Below are positions 26,731 to 39,445 of a DNA stretch of 64,000 nucleotides, piece after piece; the first letter of the stretch is position 1; each line of letters starts with the position of its first letter. A model generated the notes under the pieces. That model ran no database searches, was not told the DNA's origin, and saw only the letters and a list, made by a program, of their open reading frames with translations. The translations under genes and the position numbers were made by a program. Source of the DNA: Dolomedes plantarius (taxonomy: Eukaryota > Arthropoda > Arachnida > Araneae > Dolomedidae); the NCBI GenBank assembly GCA_907164885.2, contig OU015491.1:114775580-114839579 (forward strand), given 5' to 3'.

Positions 26731-29700
26731 AGTCACTTGAAAAAGCAGCCAAATAAAATGGATTTCGTATTTCAAGATATTTTCAAATAAAACTGATATG
26801 AAACAGAAATAGAACAACAGTCTGACGTTCAACGTTGCATTACAATTCAGTTATCACAGTCAGTAGTCACTATTAGTTGCGATTTCTCTGCTCGGGTATT
26901 TAATTCGTAATGGATGTGGTTAGAGTGCGTGTGCAACAGAGTTTGAATGAGTGTATGAGTAATTGCTCTGATTTTCTTATTGTGCCGTGCTGTTGCAGCG
27001 TAAAAGGTTAGAAAGAGGAGGAAATTTAATCATCTTTCCAAAATTTAAAAAAAAAATTAATTTCAGATGGAAAATTAATTTCGAATAAGAACAATTCCTC
27101 TTACTTTAAAATAATTCCTTGAGGGTAATTTTCTTTTTGAGATTCGTATTGTATTGAGGAGTTCGATTCTTCTGTTTATTGATATTTCAAAATAAGAAAT
27201 TACGATTATTTTAAATACTCAAATCGATTTACACAGCAATTATTCTTGCTTTGTATAGGACAATATTTTCTTTTATTCTTCAAAAGAGGATTTTTTTGTT
27301 TTCAAAACTGCGATCGTTAAAAATAATGACACTTAATTTTTAAGCCATAATAGGAAGTTATTTTAAGATTAAAATAATATCATTATACAGTTTTATTTTA
27401 AGGCAACAATGGACTTTCAGATTGACAAAAATATGTCTCCCAAACGATTTTTTTTCTTTCCTTCAGAAAATGATTCTGCAACTCATCAGCTTTAAATTAA
27501 AAGAAAAGAATGTTGATCCGATCATTATTAACCGAGTTATAAGTATTTTTTTCAAACGTAAACATTAGAAATGTTAGTTAAATTAAAACTTTAAATGCCC
27601 TTTTCTCAAAACAACTTTTCATGTCGTTTCGGTAAGTTGCGTCATAATATTTCTTGAATTTTCATAAAATTTCATAAAATGATTATTTATATATAATAGA
27701 ATAAAACTTTGCAATAAATTCACTATACTATTTTTAAACAACTTCAAATTTTTACAATAAAAAAAAATTTTATAAAATTTTGCATAAAATGACACATTTT
27801 TATAGATTTATTTTCTAGTTTTTATAAATATGACTGTAAATCAAATATTGCTACTAACTTTCATTATAACTTTATAAAGCTAGCTTAAGAGAGAAAATTA
27901 AATATCTGAGACAAACATTAATTAAATAGAGTATTTAATTAAATAGAGTAATGAAAATTTTAGAGTAATTTAAATAGAGTATTTAACAAACTGATTTTAA
28001 TTAATATCTTAATTAATTACATTGTGATTTTTTTAATTTAGAATTTCCATCTCTAAACAGCACTGTAAAAGGATACAAAATTTCATATCAATTGGTTAAT
28101 AAATAAATAAAAAGTTTTTCATGGTACATTGTCGCCTTAATTGAACATGTTTTAAATGGATAATCTTGATTAGGTACCAGTTTGAAACAAGCTCAATGTA
28201 TGCATTAGTATTTTAATTATTGGCTGTAGCCTTCTTAGGAAACGTTTCCTTCAATTCGACATGCGCACGCTCCTCCTTTCTTTACTAATGCCTCATTGTA
28301 CTTAAACGAATTGAATTTCTGTTTAATATTATTATTATTTTGTATTATTGTTTTGTACTATTTTTATGTAAGCATTTTTATAGGAAATAAAAAGAATAAA
28401 ATGCTTTATGAACTAAAAACTACATTGTTCATAAAAAAATGGAACAGATCCAATTAAATTGGCATGGGTTTGTATCAAAATAATTGATTCGTTATACTGC
28501 TTTTTGCATTACGACCAACTTTTCCGGAACGTATCTACGCCGTAAAGCGAGGTATGGGTGTAGTTGATGTTAACAATATAATCGAGTGTTCCTGTAAGTA
28601 TGTGATGACTGTGTAGGCTCTTAACCCTTCTTGCTCGCTCCCGTCAAAATAACGGGGTGAGGTTTCGACCTCTTTTTCTCAAGCCGTGATATTTCCGGGA
28701 TAGAGGATTCAAAAGTACCGCACCAAAAATATAAAAAACAATCCATTTAATTTACACTGAAAATTTTTTATTTCTTATTTTACATACCAGATGGCGGTAC
28801 CAGACTATTTATAATGTAATTGGGAATGGTTATTTTTTAAACTAGATATGGCAGATCAAGAAATAAATGGAATCCTCCGGAAAAAATAAGCATTTTTGTT
28901 TACTGTTTTCTTGAAAATTATGTGATCGTTAAGGGTTTTAAATATGTGATCGTCTGATGTATATGTGTTTTTTTATGTCAAGATGTCCTATGCAATAAAG
29001 TCCATGTCCAGCCGGCCGGATGTCGTTGTTTACTCAAATAAGGACATTTGCTCTGGTATATATAACAACATGCATGGAAAAAAGGTTTAACTTGCTTCTT
29101 GTTCGGCAATTTATGCCTATGAATGTTATACAATTTAATTCATATAGCAAATGAGCCGTACTGCTTACGACTATGTTTAACTGACTCATACAATAAGTGA
29201 TCGAATTTCAGACATTTTCAATTGACGAGAGTGGTTTTTGTCTCCCTTCTCTTATGCTGATATCACATGAATTATGGCGAATAGAAGCCTAGAAATTTTG
29301 TTTTAGAAAATTTGATGGTTAAAGAAAAAAAATAGAAAATATAATGTGTGTAAAAGGATGCCGTCATAATATATGGAGAGAGCCAAACTAGGACAAAGTC
29401 AAATGAATAATTCCGTATTACAATACTTTTAGATTTGGTGATATTATAAATATCTCTAAGGCGAAAAAACTGATTATAACTGAGTACTTTGGGGGCCAAA
29501 TACAATTTCAAGAATCTATTAAAACATTCTGTATATTTCAGTAACACTTACAGGCCAATCTGGAAGAGGATTTCAAACACTTCAAAGATTCTAAAGGACT
29601 TCTTGAACTACTACTAATTATGGCATGGGTATTAGTCTTCTGATGAATATTATACAATCTTTAAGCTTCATAGATTAATATATGATTTACCTATACGCAA

Positions 29701-30638
29701 TCTATTTGACTTGCTAGAACCATTCTACAGAAGATACTGGCGATAAACCTCAACTAATATTTTCTATAAAGACCTCCACGATGATCAAAGTTGCCCCTAA
29801 GAATTGTTTGTATGCGTATTAATTCATATTTAACCGATGAAATTTATAAATGGTCATATTTACCAACGTAGCGTTTAAAGATATGCATATATCGTGCTCA
29901 TTCAATGAATAAAATATACACATAATCAATACATTAAATGAAATAAAAGTTATAGTATTTTCTTGTTTTAATATTTTCTTGTCATACCTTTTAAGTAAAA
30001 GTAAGTCTCTTATTTACACAAAATTATATTTGAACGTATTATATCTTAGATATGAAACTTCTCGCTGAGAATTAAGGTTTATTGAATTTTTTTTCCATAC
30101 CATTAGTTCATGTCTGTTTTTTTAATTTCTTTTCCATATTTTTGTGTAGTTTTAGCAATGGAATGTAAAATATAAAGTTCTCACTTTCTGCTTTCAACAC
30201 TGGCAGAAAAACGTATGCAAGTAAAGAATGAAGAACTTTCTCTTTCTACACACGTATCCATCTAAAATTTCTGATAGATTTTTTTGCATATACATCGCCA
30301 ATTTTGAATTTTTTCATAATCAGAAGACTTCGAAACTACATTTTTATATACTTATCTTTTCTTCTAAATTATAATTCTTACGAATATTGTATAATAATTT
30401 CTAGTTAAATATGTATAAGGATATTACAATACATAATAAAAGCAAATTGATACAAGTGCGACTTCATTTTGTCAGAAAGTGAGATATATTTGTGTTTTAA
30501 TTTCTCTGCTTCCCGCATCTGGCATGCCACAGCTAAAAAATTGAGTATTGAACATTTCAATTTTAAATAGCTTTAGATTTATGCTTTAAAGATTAGTTCA
30601 GATAATCTCTCATACACGGTCAACTCCCTTAGTTTAAC
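26731..30638. other. AT-rich stretch, no gene seen
   Basis: No coding or RNA feature recognised. A TTAACCCTTCTTGCTCGC segment at 28621 resembles a piggyBac end, but no partner end was found. ATGTGATCGT occurs twice near 28920-28955. Confidence 0.5.
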
Positions 30639-30715
30639 GGCCAGTCGATGGCCGAATGGCTAGGGCGCTGGCATTCGGTTCAGATCCTGTGGGTTCGAGC
30701 CCCACTGTTGGCATT
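30639..30715 (+). mobile_element. tRNA-like SINE head or tRNA pseudogene
   Basis: TGGCCGAATGG (A box) and GGGTTCGAGCCCC (B box) sit about 40 nt apart with a D-arm and a T-stem (GTGGG/CCCAC). The outer bases GCCAG and TTGGC can pair, but the acceptor stem and the spacing to position 8 do not fit a functional tRNA, and no convincing anticodon loop forms. It therefore looks like a tRNA-derived SINE head or a tRNA pseudogene of the type carrying TGGCCGAATGG. The body after it is not shared with families A or B. Confidence 0.6.
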
Positions 30716-32088
30716 GTTGTTTGTATCCGTCCTTTATATTTGATGGTTTTTATCATGTGGCAAATTCTTTGGACATTTTCCCATTCTTTACGAATAATAT
30801 TCGAAATGTATAACAAGAAATAAATGACATAAAGGCAGTGGTAAGTTGATATGGCAAAGTTTGATCGTGTATTCAAAAGTATGTAATTGCAAGATAGTGC
30901 GGGATTGACGAAAAGACAGCTGCAGAATAAGATACCAAAATGGAATTAAAATTAAATAAAGTTTACGGAATTCACCACACTATATGATTCAGGCATTATA
31001 GAAAAAATTAAACTCAAAAACATATGACTAGTTTGGATAGCATGATGTATTTTAAAAACCTGTGACAAGAGATTTTTTCATTTATTATACTCATGTAAAC
31101 TCTTATAACATGAACGCAGAAATAAATGAATCTATGAATTATCTTGTATCTCAGTGATACATCCTCTAGATACGTAGCAATTTACATTTCAAATAATATC
31201 CTTTTAATTCCACGATGATTTAGATTCTGTTTCAGATTATATAGCTATACAGTTACGCTGCGCTTGAATTAATATATTATAAACTGGCTCTAATTAAAGA
31301 AAACCGCAAAGTTTATGTATTCTACGCGATTTACTTTCCACGGAATAAAATTTTCAAGCATGAGCATCTAAACTTTACGTGAAACGAATCAAGCTCGCTG
31401 ATGTACCAGATGCTTTCTTCCTTCTAATTCAGTAATGTTTATTCTCCCGATACATTTAATTCCGAAGATTATTGGAAATCTCTTGTTTTATCTTTCATGT
31501 TATTTACTTCATTCCTTGTGCGTATTTGTGTTTATCCTTCTCAACTTCGGATGTTACCGAAACGTATTTCTCTTTGCATCACGGATAAATTATCATTATG
31601 TTTAATGTATGGTAGGGAATTCTTAATAACTTATTCGTTTTTAAACATGGAAAACTGAACTGAAAACAAAATCGTTTTTCGATGTTACGAGAAAACAGGA
31701 ACGGAAAGTATCGTGTTCTGTGATGTAGTTCCTATCCAATAAATTAAAAACTTATAAAAATGGAAAAAATAAACATGCTTTGTAATTTTAACTGCATAAT
31801 TGATTAGGGAAATATAATTTAGTGCGCATTTTATCATATCTTCATATGATTTTAACTGTGTATTTTTGATTGTTTTCTTAATTGTTTTAAAAGTTACATA
31901 AAAGAAAAAAATGAAAATACTACATTTGATACTAACATTACTTTATTTAAAATTTCTACTTTAAATAAATTTATTTATAATGACTTTCAAAGAGGACCTG
32001 TAAAACAGATGTATTGTTAATTGTACTGGTATACGAAGACCTTTGATAGAAAGATTGCTATGTAATTGTTAAGTAAAATTTATGGAGG
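30716..32088. other. no gene seen
   Basis: AT-rich sequence without recognisable features. Confidence 0.5.
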
Positions 32089-32093
32089 GTGAT

Positions 32094-33461
32094 TGTCATA
32101 GGGACATGACAGTAGTGTTACGGCCAGGGACAGGAGATTGAAAAGTACAAAATAAAATAAAATAATTGTTAAATGCAAGAAAGAAACAGGGCAATAAAAG
32201 AGAAGGGAAGAAAGCCATAGACCGGAACGAAATTTAGAAATAGTGTCTGTAGCAATAAATAGAAGATAAAAGTTGAAGAGAATGAGTTGCAAGAAGAGAA
32301 TAAAAGAAAATTTATGATGGCTATAAAACAGCCCACCTACTTGAAGCCAAAGCATGGGAAAAAGTTAAAATTGAGGGAGAATTTATAAATCCCGCCCTCG
32401 ATGCGCATTGGTAAAAGGGGATTGAGGAGAGGCAGCACGGACGAATGGCGATGGCATGATAATTTCATGATAACCAATGGAAATTATAAGAGGCGGAGAC
32501 ATTAGTAAGAAAATATATGAAATAAAAAATAGTGTAAAGGCAGAGAGATAACCTGAGAAGTGAGAGTCAGTCAGAAGTTTGTGAGAGGTAGAAGTGGTGT
32601 CAAGGCATATAGACGTATGAGGAGTGAGCAGTAAAAGTTAGTGAACCGATGCTGACAGTGCCCAAGTGTCCCGTGCCGAGTGTCTACAATAAGCGACGGA
32701 GCCGTATTTGAGTGCATTAAAAGTTTGGAGATAGAAGTTGTCGAGCTCCCAGTGTCCCATGCCGAGTGTCTGCAATGAACGACGGAGCCGTATTCCAGGC
32801 AAGAAGATGCCCGAATTCCGTGTGTTGATAAAGACGACGAATTCATCATTACGAGTGCCAGCTGCCCAGAGGGATTCCACCGTCATCTGATGAGGTACCG
32901 ACTTTGCGTTTCCCTTTTATATTGTTATCATTGCTTCTCAGTGATAATGATTAAGATAGCCATAATGATTAAGATAGAGCGCGATGAATATAGTTTTTGA
33001 ATATAAGATGTTGAGTAATAGACCGATAATTCGTACCAACAATTTAATATAATGTTTTGCATATATATATGAATTAATTTAGTAGGAGTAAAGTTGAAAA
33101 TAATATGTATAGGTGAAGCATGAAATATTGTTATAATAAGTGAATGAATCAAATATAGGTGTCGTAAAGAATTAATTTAGTAGGAATGAATTTATGAATA
33201 ATGTGTAAATGCCGGAGGAAATATTGAGTAATTTTGGAGTGTATTATTTATGTGTGTAAATATTCAATAAATTGATTTGTCAATATAACCAGAGTTATTT
33301 CCATTATTTGGGAAGCACATCAATGTACTAGCCACAATAATGAACCAATAAGTTACTAAATCAAAATCATAATTAATATAATTAATTAATATAAGAATAA
33401 TAAAATAAACACTCCTTCCCAATCATTTCATTTAAAATAATAAAAAACAATCACGGTTACT
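32094..33461 (+). mobile_element. solo LTR, copy 2
   Basis: The same family as 25283-26725, aligned over the full length. It starts TGTCATAGGG and ends CGGTTACT (last base changed from A), with a 5-bp target duplication GTGAT at 32089-32093 and 33462-33466. The CCAAT/TATA pair, AATAAA (33266-33271) and the repeat region are conserved. Only about two tandem units are present, the first more diverged, and there are small insertions, including about 60-80 bp near 33075-33165. No internal retroelement sequence adjoins it, so it too formed by LTR-LTR recombination. Confidence 0.85.
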
Positions 33462-33466
33462 GTGAT

Positions 33467-34019
33467 CAAAGGAAACAAAAGCTTTTATATATGTTATTAT
33501 GTGTAGTAGAAAATTTTATAAAAGATGATTTCCTTAGAAGCTTTTTCTATAGTTCATTGTTATGAAAAATAGAATTTCTTCAATATAAGCCTCTCTTTTA
33601 GGCTTGTATGTAATGAGACTCTATGCTACTAAAAAAATAAATTTTGAAGTAATTTGTCTTTTCTTGCAGCTTTTTTATTCACTTAATGCACAAGATACTT
33701 TCGGGATGGGTTTCAGAAAACAAGTGAATGTTATTTTAGTCAGTGTATTTAATTAAGTTATTAAATAATACCCACATCCTTTCCTCGTCGAACGCATCTC
33801 AGTTAACCTATCTAAATTAATGTTTTATACAGAAGAAAAAGAAATCCTTAACTCCATTATAGAAAAACTTACGAAAGATCATTTTTTCGGCAAATTATAG
33901 TGTCGGATCTCGAAAGCAACGATTATAAAATTTGTTTGGACATCTGTTTGGAAATGACGCGGGTTATGATGTCTTCACTTTTGTTTTCAAAAGCACAGAA
34001 CAGACTTAACGATAAAAAC
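33467..34019. other. no gene seen
   Basis: AT-rich sequence without recognisable features. Confidence 0.5.
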
Positions 34020-34360
34020 AGTCATTCTTCTGTAACATACCGTACAGCACAGAAGTGCACAAACACAGACATTATTGAAATCCCCGACGTAAGAAATCCT
34101 CCCAGGTCCGAAATCGACAACCGTGGCAGAGAAACGTACATTAGTAGGTGATCAGAGTCCATGTTTTTGCACGTATCGTAAAGCGAGCAAATAGGGTTGC
34201 CCCTGATTCCAAATCCATACAAGTAGGCAGTAAGGCAGTCACGTCAAGTGAACAATCGGGAAGAAGCAACTGTCTTTTATTGTCGGCTAGTTCGTTGTAA
34301 GCTGCGATGCTTGATTGTCTACTTAGCCTACCGAAGATGTTATTTAGATATACCACAAGG
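34020..34360 (-). pseudogene. possible LINE RNase H / zinc-knuckle 3' fragment
   Basis: Two overlapping minus-strand frames, read together with a frameshift, give a pattern like the C-terminal end of some LINE ORF2 proteins: YGFGIRGNPICSLYDTC followed by DSDHLLMYVSLPRL, compared with a Leu-rich, Cys-x-x-Cys, x-DHLL-x-C form. Key Cys positions are partly lost. The block is GC-richer than its flanks. This is a weak match made by eye, and it could be an unrelated chance frame. Confidence 0.3.
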
Positions 34361-37270
34361 AGGCGAGACTATCCACCGTACCTCAATATTTCATATTATT
34401 AAAGATTTGGGATTAAAATATTGGACATATCATACAGAGGTAACTAATGCAAGAATAGATATCTAGGTTATTTACATGGGTTTCAATCATATACGGGTGT
34501 TCAGAGGATTTTTGACTACGCTTATAATGAGGAAAAAGCAATAGAAATAATGAAATTTCTCTAAAATTTCATTAGATACTGAGAATTTAACAATTTCCAA
34601 TTTTGTCGTACAAGGGAAGGACCTAACATTTTGAGATTTGAAGGGGGGTTAAATTTTAGATATAAATAAATATGACAATGTTGCAACAAACAAGGTTACA
34701 TATGAGTCTTTTGATGCCATAGATGTTCGATTTTATTTCCCTCTGACAATACATTTTTCAATTTCTATCACCTCATGTTACCTTTTCTCTTCACTTTTGC
34801 TTTCATGTCTCTATGTAACGATAACGTACGATTAGAGTTATTTAAATAACTTCAAGGGACGAAGAGAGCCTTGAACTAAGCAACGATAGAAGCTTATTAA
34901 ATTTTCAAGCTAATCAAATATTTGTAAGTGTCCCAGATACTTTGTTTTGGTTGAACGTCTCTTTCTAGTTAGAAGCAGAACGTCAATTTAGAGTGTGGTT
35001 GAGGAGAATGGATCAGACACAATTGTTAGCTGGCGTGACATGTTGCTTTTACGACGATTGTAGAATTAAGTAGTTTCTAGTGACCGTGATTGTTATGGAA
35101 AATGAAAGTATTGTGTGAAATTGCCTGTGATCCAATAAAATTCGTTAAATAACGATAGTGAATTTTCTTCCTGCAGTAATTAAAACAATAAAACACAAGA
35201 AAAACTTGTAAAACACTGAACGCTATAAGTTATCTGATGTTGCCTGTGGAATTTAGCCATCCAAAAATAGTTCAAATTTTACACGCTTTTTTCTTTAGAA
35301 ATTTATACTTGTTTCTACTATGGGTTAAAATGACTTGTAAATGTCAGTCATCTGTTAATAATAGAGCAATTCGGCTTTTGCCTCGAGTGTCATTCTCGGC
35401 TAAGCCACGCTGAAAAGATCATAACGGGGGTATCTAGGGTAAGGCGTTTAGGTATGGAAATGCCGATATGTTAATAAGTATACTGTTTTTGTAAGAAAAT
35501 GTCAATAATGTTTTATTAGCATTTCGTTTAAAACAATATGGTGGATGATACCGTTATTTCTTGCTCACATCTAAGTAAATAATCTTTACTAATGCAAAAA
35601 CATTTCTCTTGCGTCAAAAAAATACTGCAAACGAATTTCTTATTATGCGATAGACTGCATTTTAAAAATGCCTAGCAAGTATTTTACCGATGTATGTGTT
35701 TATTTATGTCTTCATGCTGTACATATTTACGTAAAACAATTCTTAATTTTAATCATAATACCGCTTACTGTTCTATGATATGTAGTATAAAATGTTATTT
35801 ATTACGCAGAATCAATAAAATATTTGTTAAACATTAACATATTAACTCGTTATACATTACATGACTCTTATCATAAGTCTGTATACGAAATATGTTTGCA
35901 CATTTCTTGTAAGCTGTGTATAATTAGATGTGTCGTCGTAGTTCTGGAATACATACACTAGCACTCGTGGACTCAATTTATTAAAATTTAAACTCAAATG
36001 CTCGTATAATGTTTAGAGCAACACTTCTCTCTCTGAATCATAGCTAAACACTGAACACATTATGCAAAAAAACGGCCGTCAGATGGTGTTCACAAATACG
36101 TCATCGAACAAAAAGATGCCATTCTGAACATAACAAGATGTATTCAACTTTAAATCTTGTAATATATCGTAATTTATCAGAAGTTTTTCATCAAATGTCA
36201 TCGTTTCAAGTGTGCCACTATACAATTCTAATGACCTTTATTTCTATGCGGAGAGATTAAATTTCACAATGCGCAGCTAAAATCGTTTACTGCATAACTA
36301 GAGGAGACTGTATCGAACGCCTAAGTCCATGAATAGAAATTTATATTCGCAGTTATGAAACTACTTTTTGACACTAATGTAAAATAGAAATAGGATAGAT
36401 GATACAACGGCTTTTAAAATTGAACATTTCTATCGTAATATTGATTATTCTTATGGAGCGAAATGAAACTTAATTGTTTTGAATCAAGCTACTCGTAAAA
36501 TTCTTATACCTTTAATTTTAATAAAGAAATCTGACATTTTGTTGCTCGCAAATGCTCTTAATGAAATTTTCGATATCGATCATGAATTAAGAGGAAATGG
36601 GAAGTAAAATTTCAGCTGATGTCGCTGTTTTCTATAATATCGGATAAAGTATTAATGGGTAATTTGGATTATATTTCCAGTTACGTGCGGTCATAAATTT
36701 ATCTGATTAAGGAAGGTGGAAATTTTCGTTCCGTAATCTGTATCACTTAACGGATGCTATAATAAATTCGAAATTTATTTAATTTAAAACTTAAGCAAAA
36801 GGTTACAGTGAAAAATGTATTTTAAAAGTACTTAATACTTACAAAGCTGAATAAAATAAAATAAATTTTACATTATTTATTAGCTTTATTAGTAAAATTT
36901 TAAGAATTGCGAAACTGCTTAAATAATGTTTTATATTGCGCAGTAAAAAATAATACTCGTGTATGAAATAATTACGTGTGTTAAAATGTATTAACTATAA
37001 AGAAAATTTATGACACTAGCATATTATTTATAAAAAACGGAATATTTGTTCACAAAAAATTTTTTGCCAAAATTTATCACAGGAATCATTTCTGCTTTTG
37101 GACTACTCCCCTTTCATGTTTCAGTGTTCGTTTTCTGTCAGTAACTATGTTAATAATTAAATTATCATATTTCTGGTTCAGCTTGAGGATTTTAATTTTC
37201 TGTACTTTAAAATCAATATGCGATAAATATACAGCATGAAAAATAAAAGAATTATCGGTGTGTTTGCTGC
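34361..37270. other. AT-rich stretch, no gene seen
   Basis: No recognisable coding, RNA or element feature. Confidence 0.5.
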
Positions 37271-37274
37271 TTAA

Positions 37275-38636
37275 CCCGTCATTGGTCACGCTATGATCGT
37301 TTCTCTCACACTTGTCATATAAATTGCACCCCTTATATGAAAGTTACCCTGGGGACACCACCCCCTGTCTAGCTGACTTTTAGAATCTCCTCAACAATCT
37401 GTTATCAGTTCCGATAAGAATCAGGGCATGTTTGCCCTTCAAACAGCCTGATAGTTCCTTAGATGTCCTTAGTGTGAGCATTTCTCACAACGCGCGACCA
37501 CTGGCGTTTGCATCATGTGAGAGCGTTTCTCACCAAGAGACCACCAGCGTTGGTGTTATTTTTATAGATAAGGCGATGATGTGAGTACGTTTATCGCTTA
37601 ATTTTATTTGGAAATTTTGTTTGCTAGAAGCGCTAAAAATAAAAAAAAATAAGTGCCACCTATCTTTGTGAGTACAAAATATAGGGACGAACGAAGAAGT
37701 ATGTTTGCGTTTTCGTCAACTAGCACTTTAGTGTCTTTATTCCAAAGAAAGGCAAACATGTTCTTCTTTATTCCTCTGTGCATAGTGATAACAAAATAGA
37801 TGAAGATTCTGGCGTCCTCTCTAAACCAGAGATTATTGCGTTTTATAATCTCACTAAAGGTGGTGTCGACGTAGTCGACAAACTCAAAGATGAGTACTCT
37901 GTATTGAGAATAAGTCGCAGATGGCCATTGACATTATTTTTTTCGATCATGAACATTGGTGGTATCAACAACCAAATTATATATACTGCAAATACAAACA
38001 ATACGATGACTAGACGAGCCTTCTTGAAGGAATTAGCATTGGAACTGGTGACCCGTTACTCAATTCCATACTTCTCACCCGCAATGCGAAGTGCAATTAG
38101 CCAAATAATAGGAGCTGAATGCTCGTCAAGAATCAAACGAAATGTTGAAACTGACGGATTTTGTGCATTCTATCCTCGAAGAAAAAATAGGAAGTCAAAA
38201 AAGGGTTGTATTACCTGTGCGCGATCTATTTGTACCGAATATTCAACTTACGTGTACCCCGAATGCTGTGTTAATAAATACTTCTAGTATAATATTTTAT
38301 TTACCAGGTCCATGTCGTCTAATTTATAAGACTTGCAGTTGACGCTCTAATAAAGAATAAATACTATTCTTTTTATAAATTTGATTCATAAAGTAGGTAT
38401 GATTTTTTTTATCTCACTTTCGCTATTAAATTTCCTGAATAATAGCTGTAAATTAATTATTTTAATTGCAATTTCCTTGTTTGTGATTGCTAAATATTAA
38501 TGTAATTCCTTGAAAAGAAACAATTTTGAAGTGTTAGTATTGAGTAGGCAACTTAAAACAACGGAAAAGGGTAGTGTGAGAAAAACTCTCACGCGCGACC
38601 ACTGGCGTTACTCAAATTGGTGCGACCAACGACTGG
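37275..38636 (+). mobile_element. piggyBac element family 2, internally deleted
   Basis: TTAA at 37271-37274 and 38637-38640 flank imperfect terminal inverted repeats (left CCCGTCATTGGTCACG, right reverse complement CCAGTCGTTGGTCGCA). Subterminal copies of a GTGAG..CTCACxxCGCGACCACTGGCG motif lie at about 37474-37508, 37518-37552 and 38575-38607. The interior keeps only the 3' third of a transposase, so the element is non-autonomous. It is unrelated by sequence to the other piggyBac families here. Confidence 0.85.
37690..38287 (+). pseudogene. piggyBac transposase C-terminal part (family 2)
   Basis: An open frame from about 37724 to 38287 (after a TAG at 37721) encodes the end of a piggyBac transposase. 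It holds the FIPKKGKHVLLYSS strand, the third catalytic Asp in the FYNLTKGGVDVVDKL block, the following RRWPLTLFFSIMNIGGINN helix, and a C-terminal Cys-rich segment (GCITCARSICTEY..PECC) of the kind that binds the terminal repeats. The N-terminal two thirds, with the first two catalytic Asp residues, are deleted. No in-frame start with a family-like N-terminus is present. The frame itself is intact for about 185 codons, suggesting fairly recent activity of the parent element. Confidence 0.85.
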
Positions 38637-38640
38637 TTAA

Positions 38641-39242
38641 TAGTATAGTGCGGCAGAATAAAAGTATAAAATATGTTACACGTGGGGAAGTTAGCTTTGG
38701 ATACAATATCCTATGCCACTGCTAATATCATAAAGCATGTATGACGAAAAACTGATTTTCTGTTTCTTATTTTACTGAAATGTTTCTCAAATTTGTTTAA
38801 TTTCATCTGTATTTCCTGTTACATGAGGTGAATCATAAGGCATTGCAAAATCAAATCATACAACCTGAGATTTCTTCGGGTAAAGATTATGAAAAATACA
38901 TCAGTATATCTTGTAAAATAATGATGATAATTGATTATTGAAGGAAAATATCACGATAAGCCAGTAATTATGAAGCATTCTTTTGTAGGGTGCAAATAGA
39001 GAGAGAGAGAGCGAGAGGGAGGAAACCTTATGAATTTATTCTAGTGTTGAACATAATGTTATGGATTTTTTATGCGATTGATTCTCTTTTCAATGCATGT
39101 GTCACGCAGATCGCAAAATATGTAATATTTATCTAAAACTTTGGAGACTTCATAAAAGATATTATTTTCTTTGACTTGATACCACAAAATCTCTTGAAAA
39201 ATTCCTTGGACGCTAGAGGTAGGAAATCTATAGAATTATTAC
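38641..39242. other. no gene seen
   Basis: A (GA)n run of about 25 bp lies near 38997-39021. Nothing else recognisable. Confidence 0.5.
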
Positions 39243-39445
39243 ATTATGTGTCGTGCTCCAGTGGGTAAGTTGTTAAGTCATCAGCCTGGCTCGCCGGGGT
39301 CATGGGTTCTACATCCATATAAGACTTGGTTAGAATCTGCTAAACTCGTCTGTCTGCCACCTGAAAAACGAGCCCCCGTCTATAAATGGGAGCTGCAATA
39401 CTCCGTCCCTCGACGGTGTCATCGTTTGTGAATAAATATTAATCT
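39243..39445 (+). mobile_element. tRNA-derived SINE, family C
   Basis: A GC-richer block begins with a tRNA-like head: TGCTCCAGTGGGTAAGTTG in the A-box position and GGGTTCTACATCC in the B-box position (one or two changes from GGTTCGANTCC). A body with CCACCTGAAAAACGAGCCCC follows, then an AT-rich tail with AATAAAT. It does not match families A or B beyond the promoter boxes. No target duplication was seen. Confidence 0.55.

Noticed and set aside
28621..28945. Possible piggyBac MITE starting TTAACCCTTCTTGCTCGC
   Set aside because: The left end looks right, but no matching inverted repeat next to a TTAA was found; the TTAAGGG at about 28930 points the wrong way.
30639..30715. Functional tRNA gene
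   Set aside because: A and B boxes and a T-stem are good, but the acceptor stem and anticodon loop do not form correctly; treated as a tRNA-derived head or pseudogene.
33900..34151. Plus-strand 83-codon open frame as a host gene
   Set aside because: No recognisable domain, and it overlaps a better, though weak, minus-strand retroelement-like pattern.
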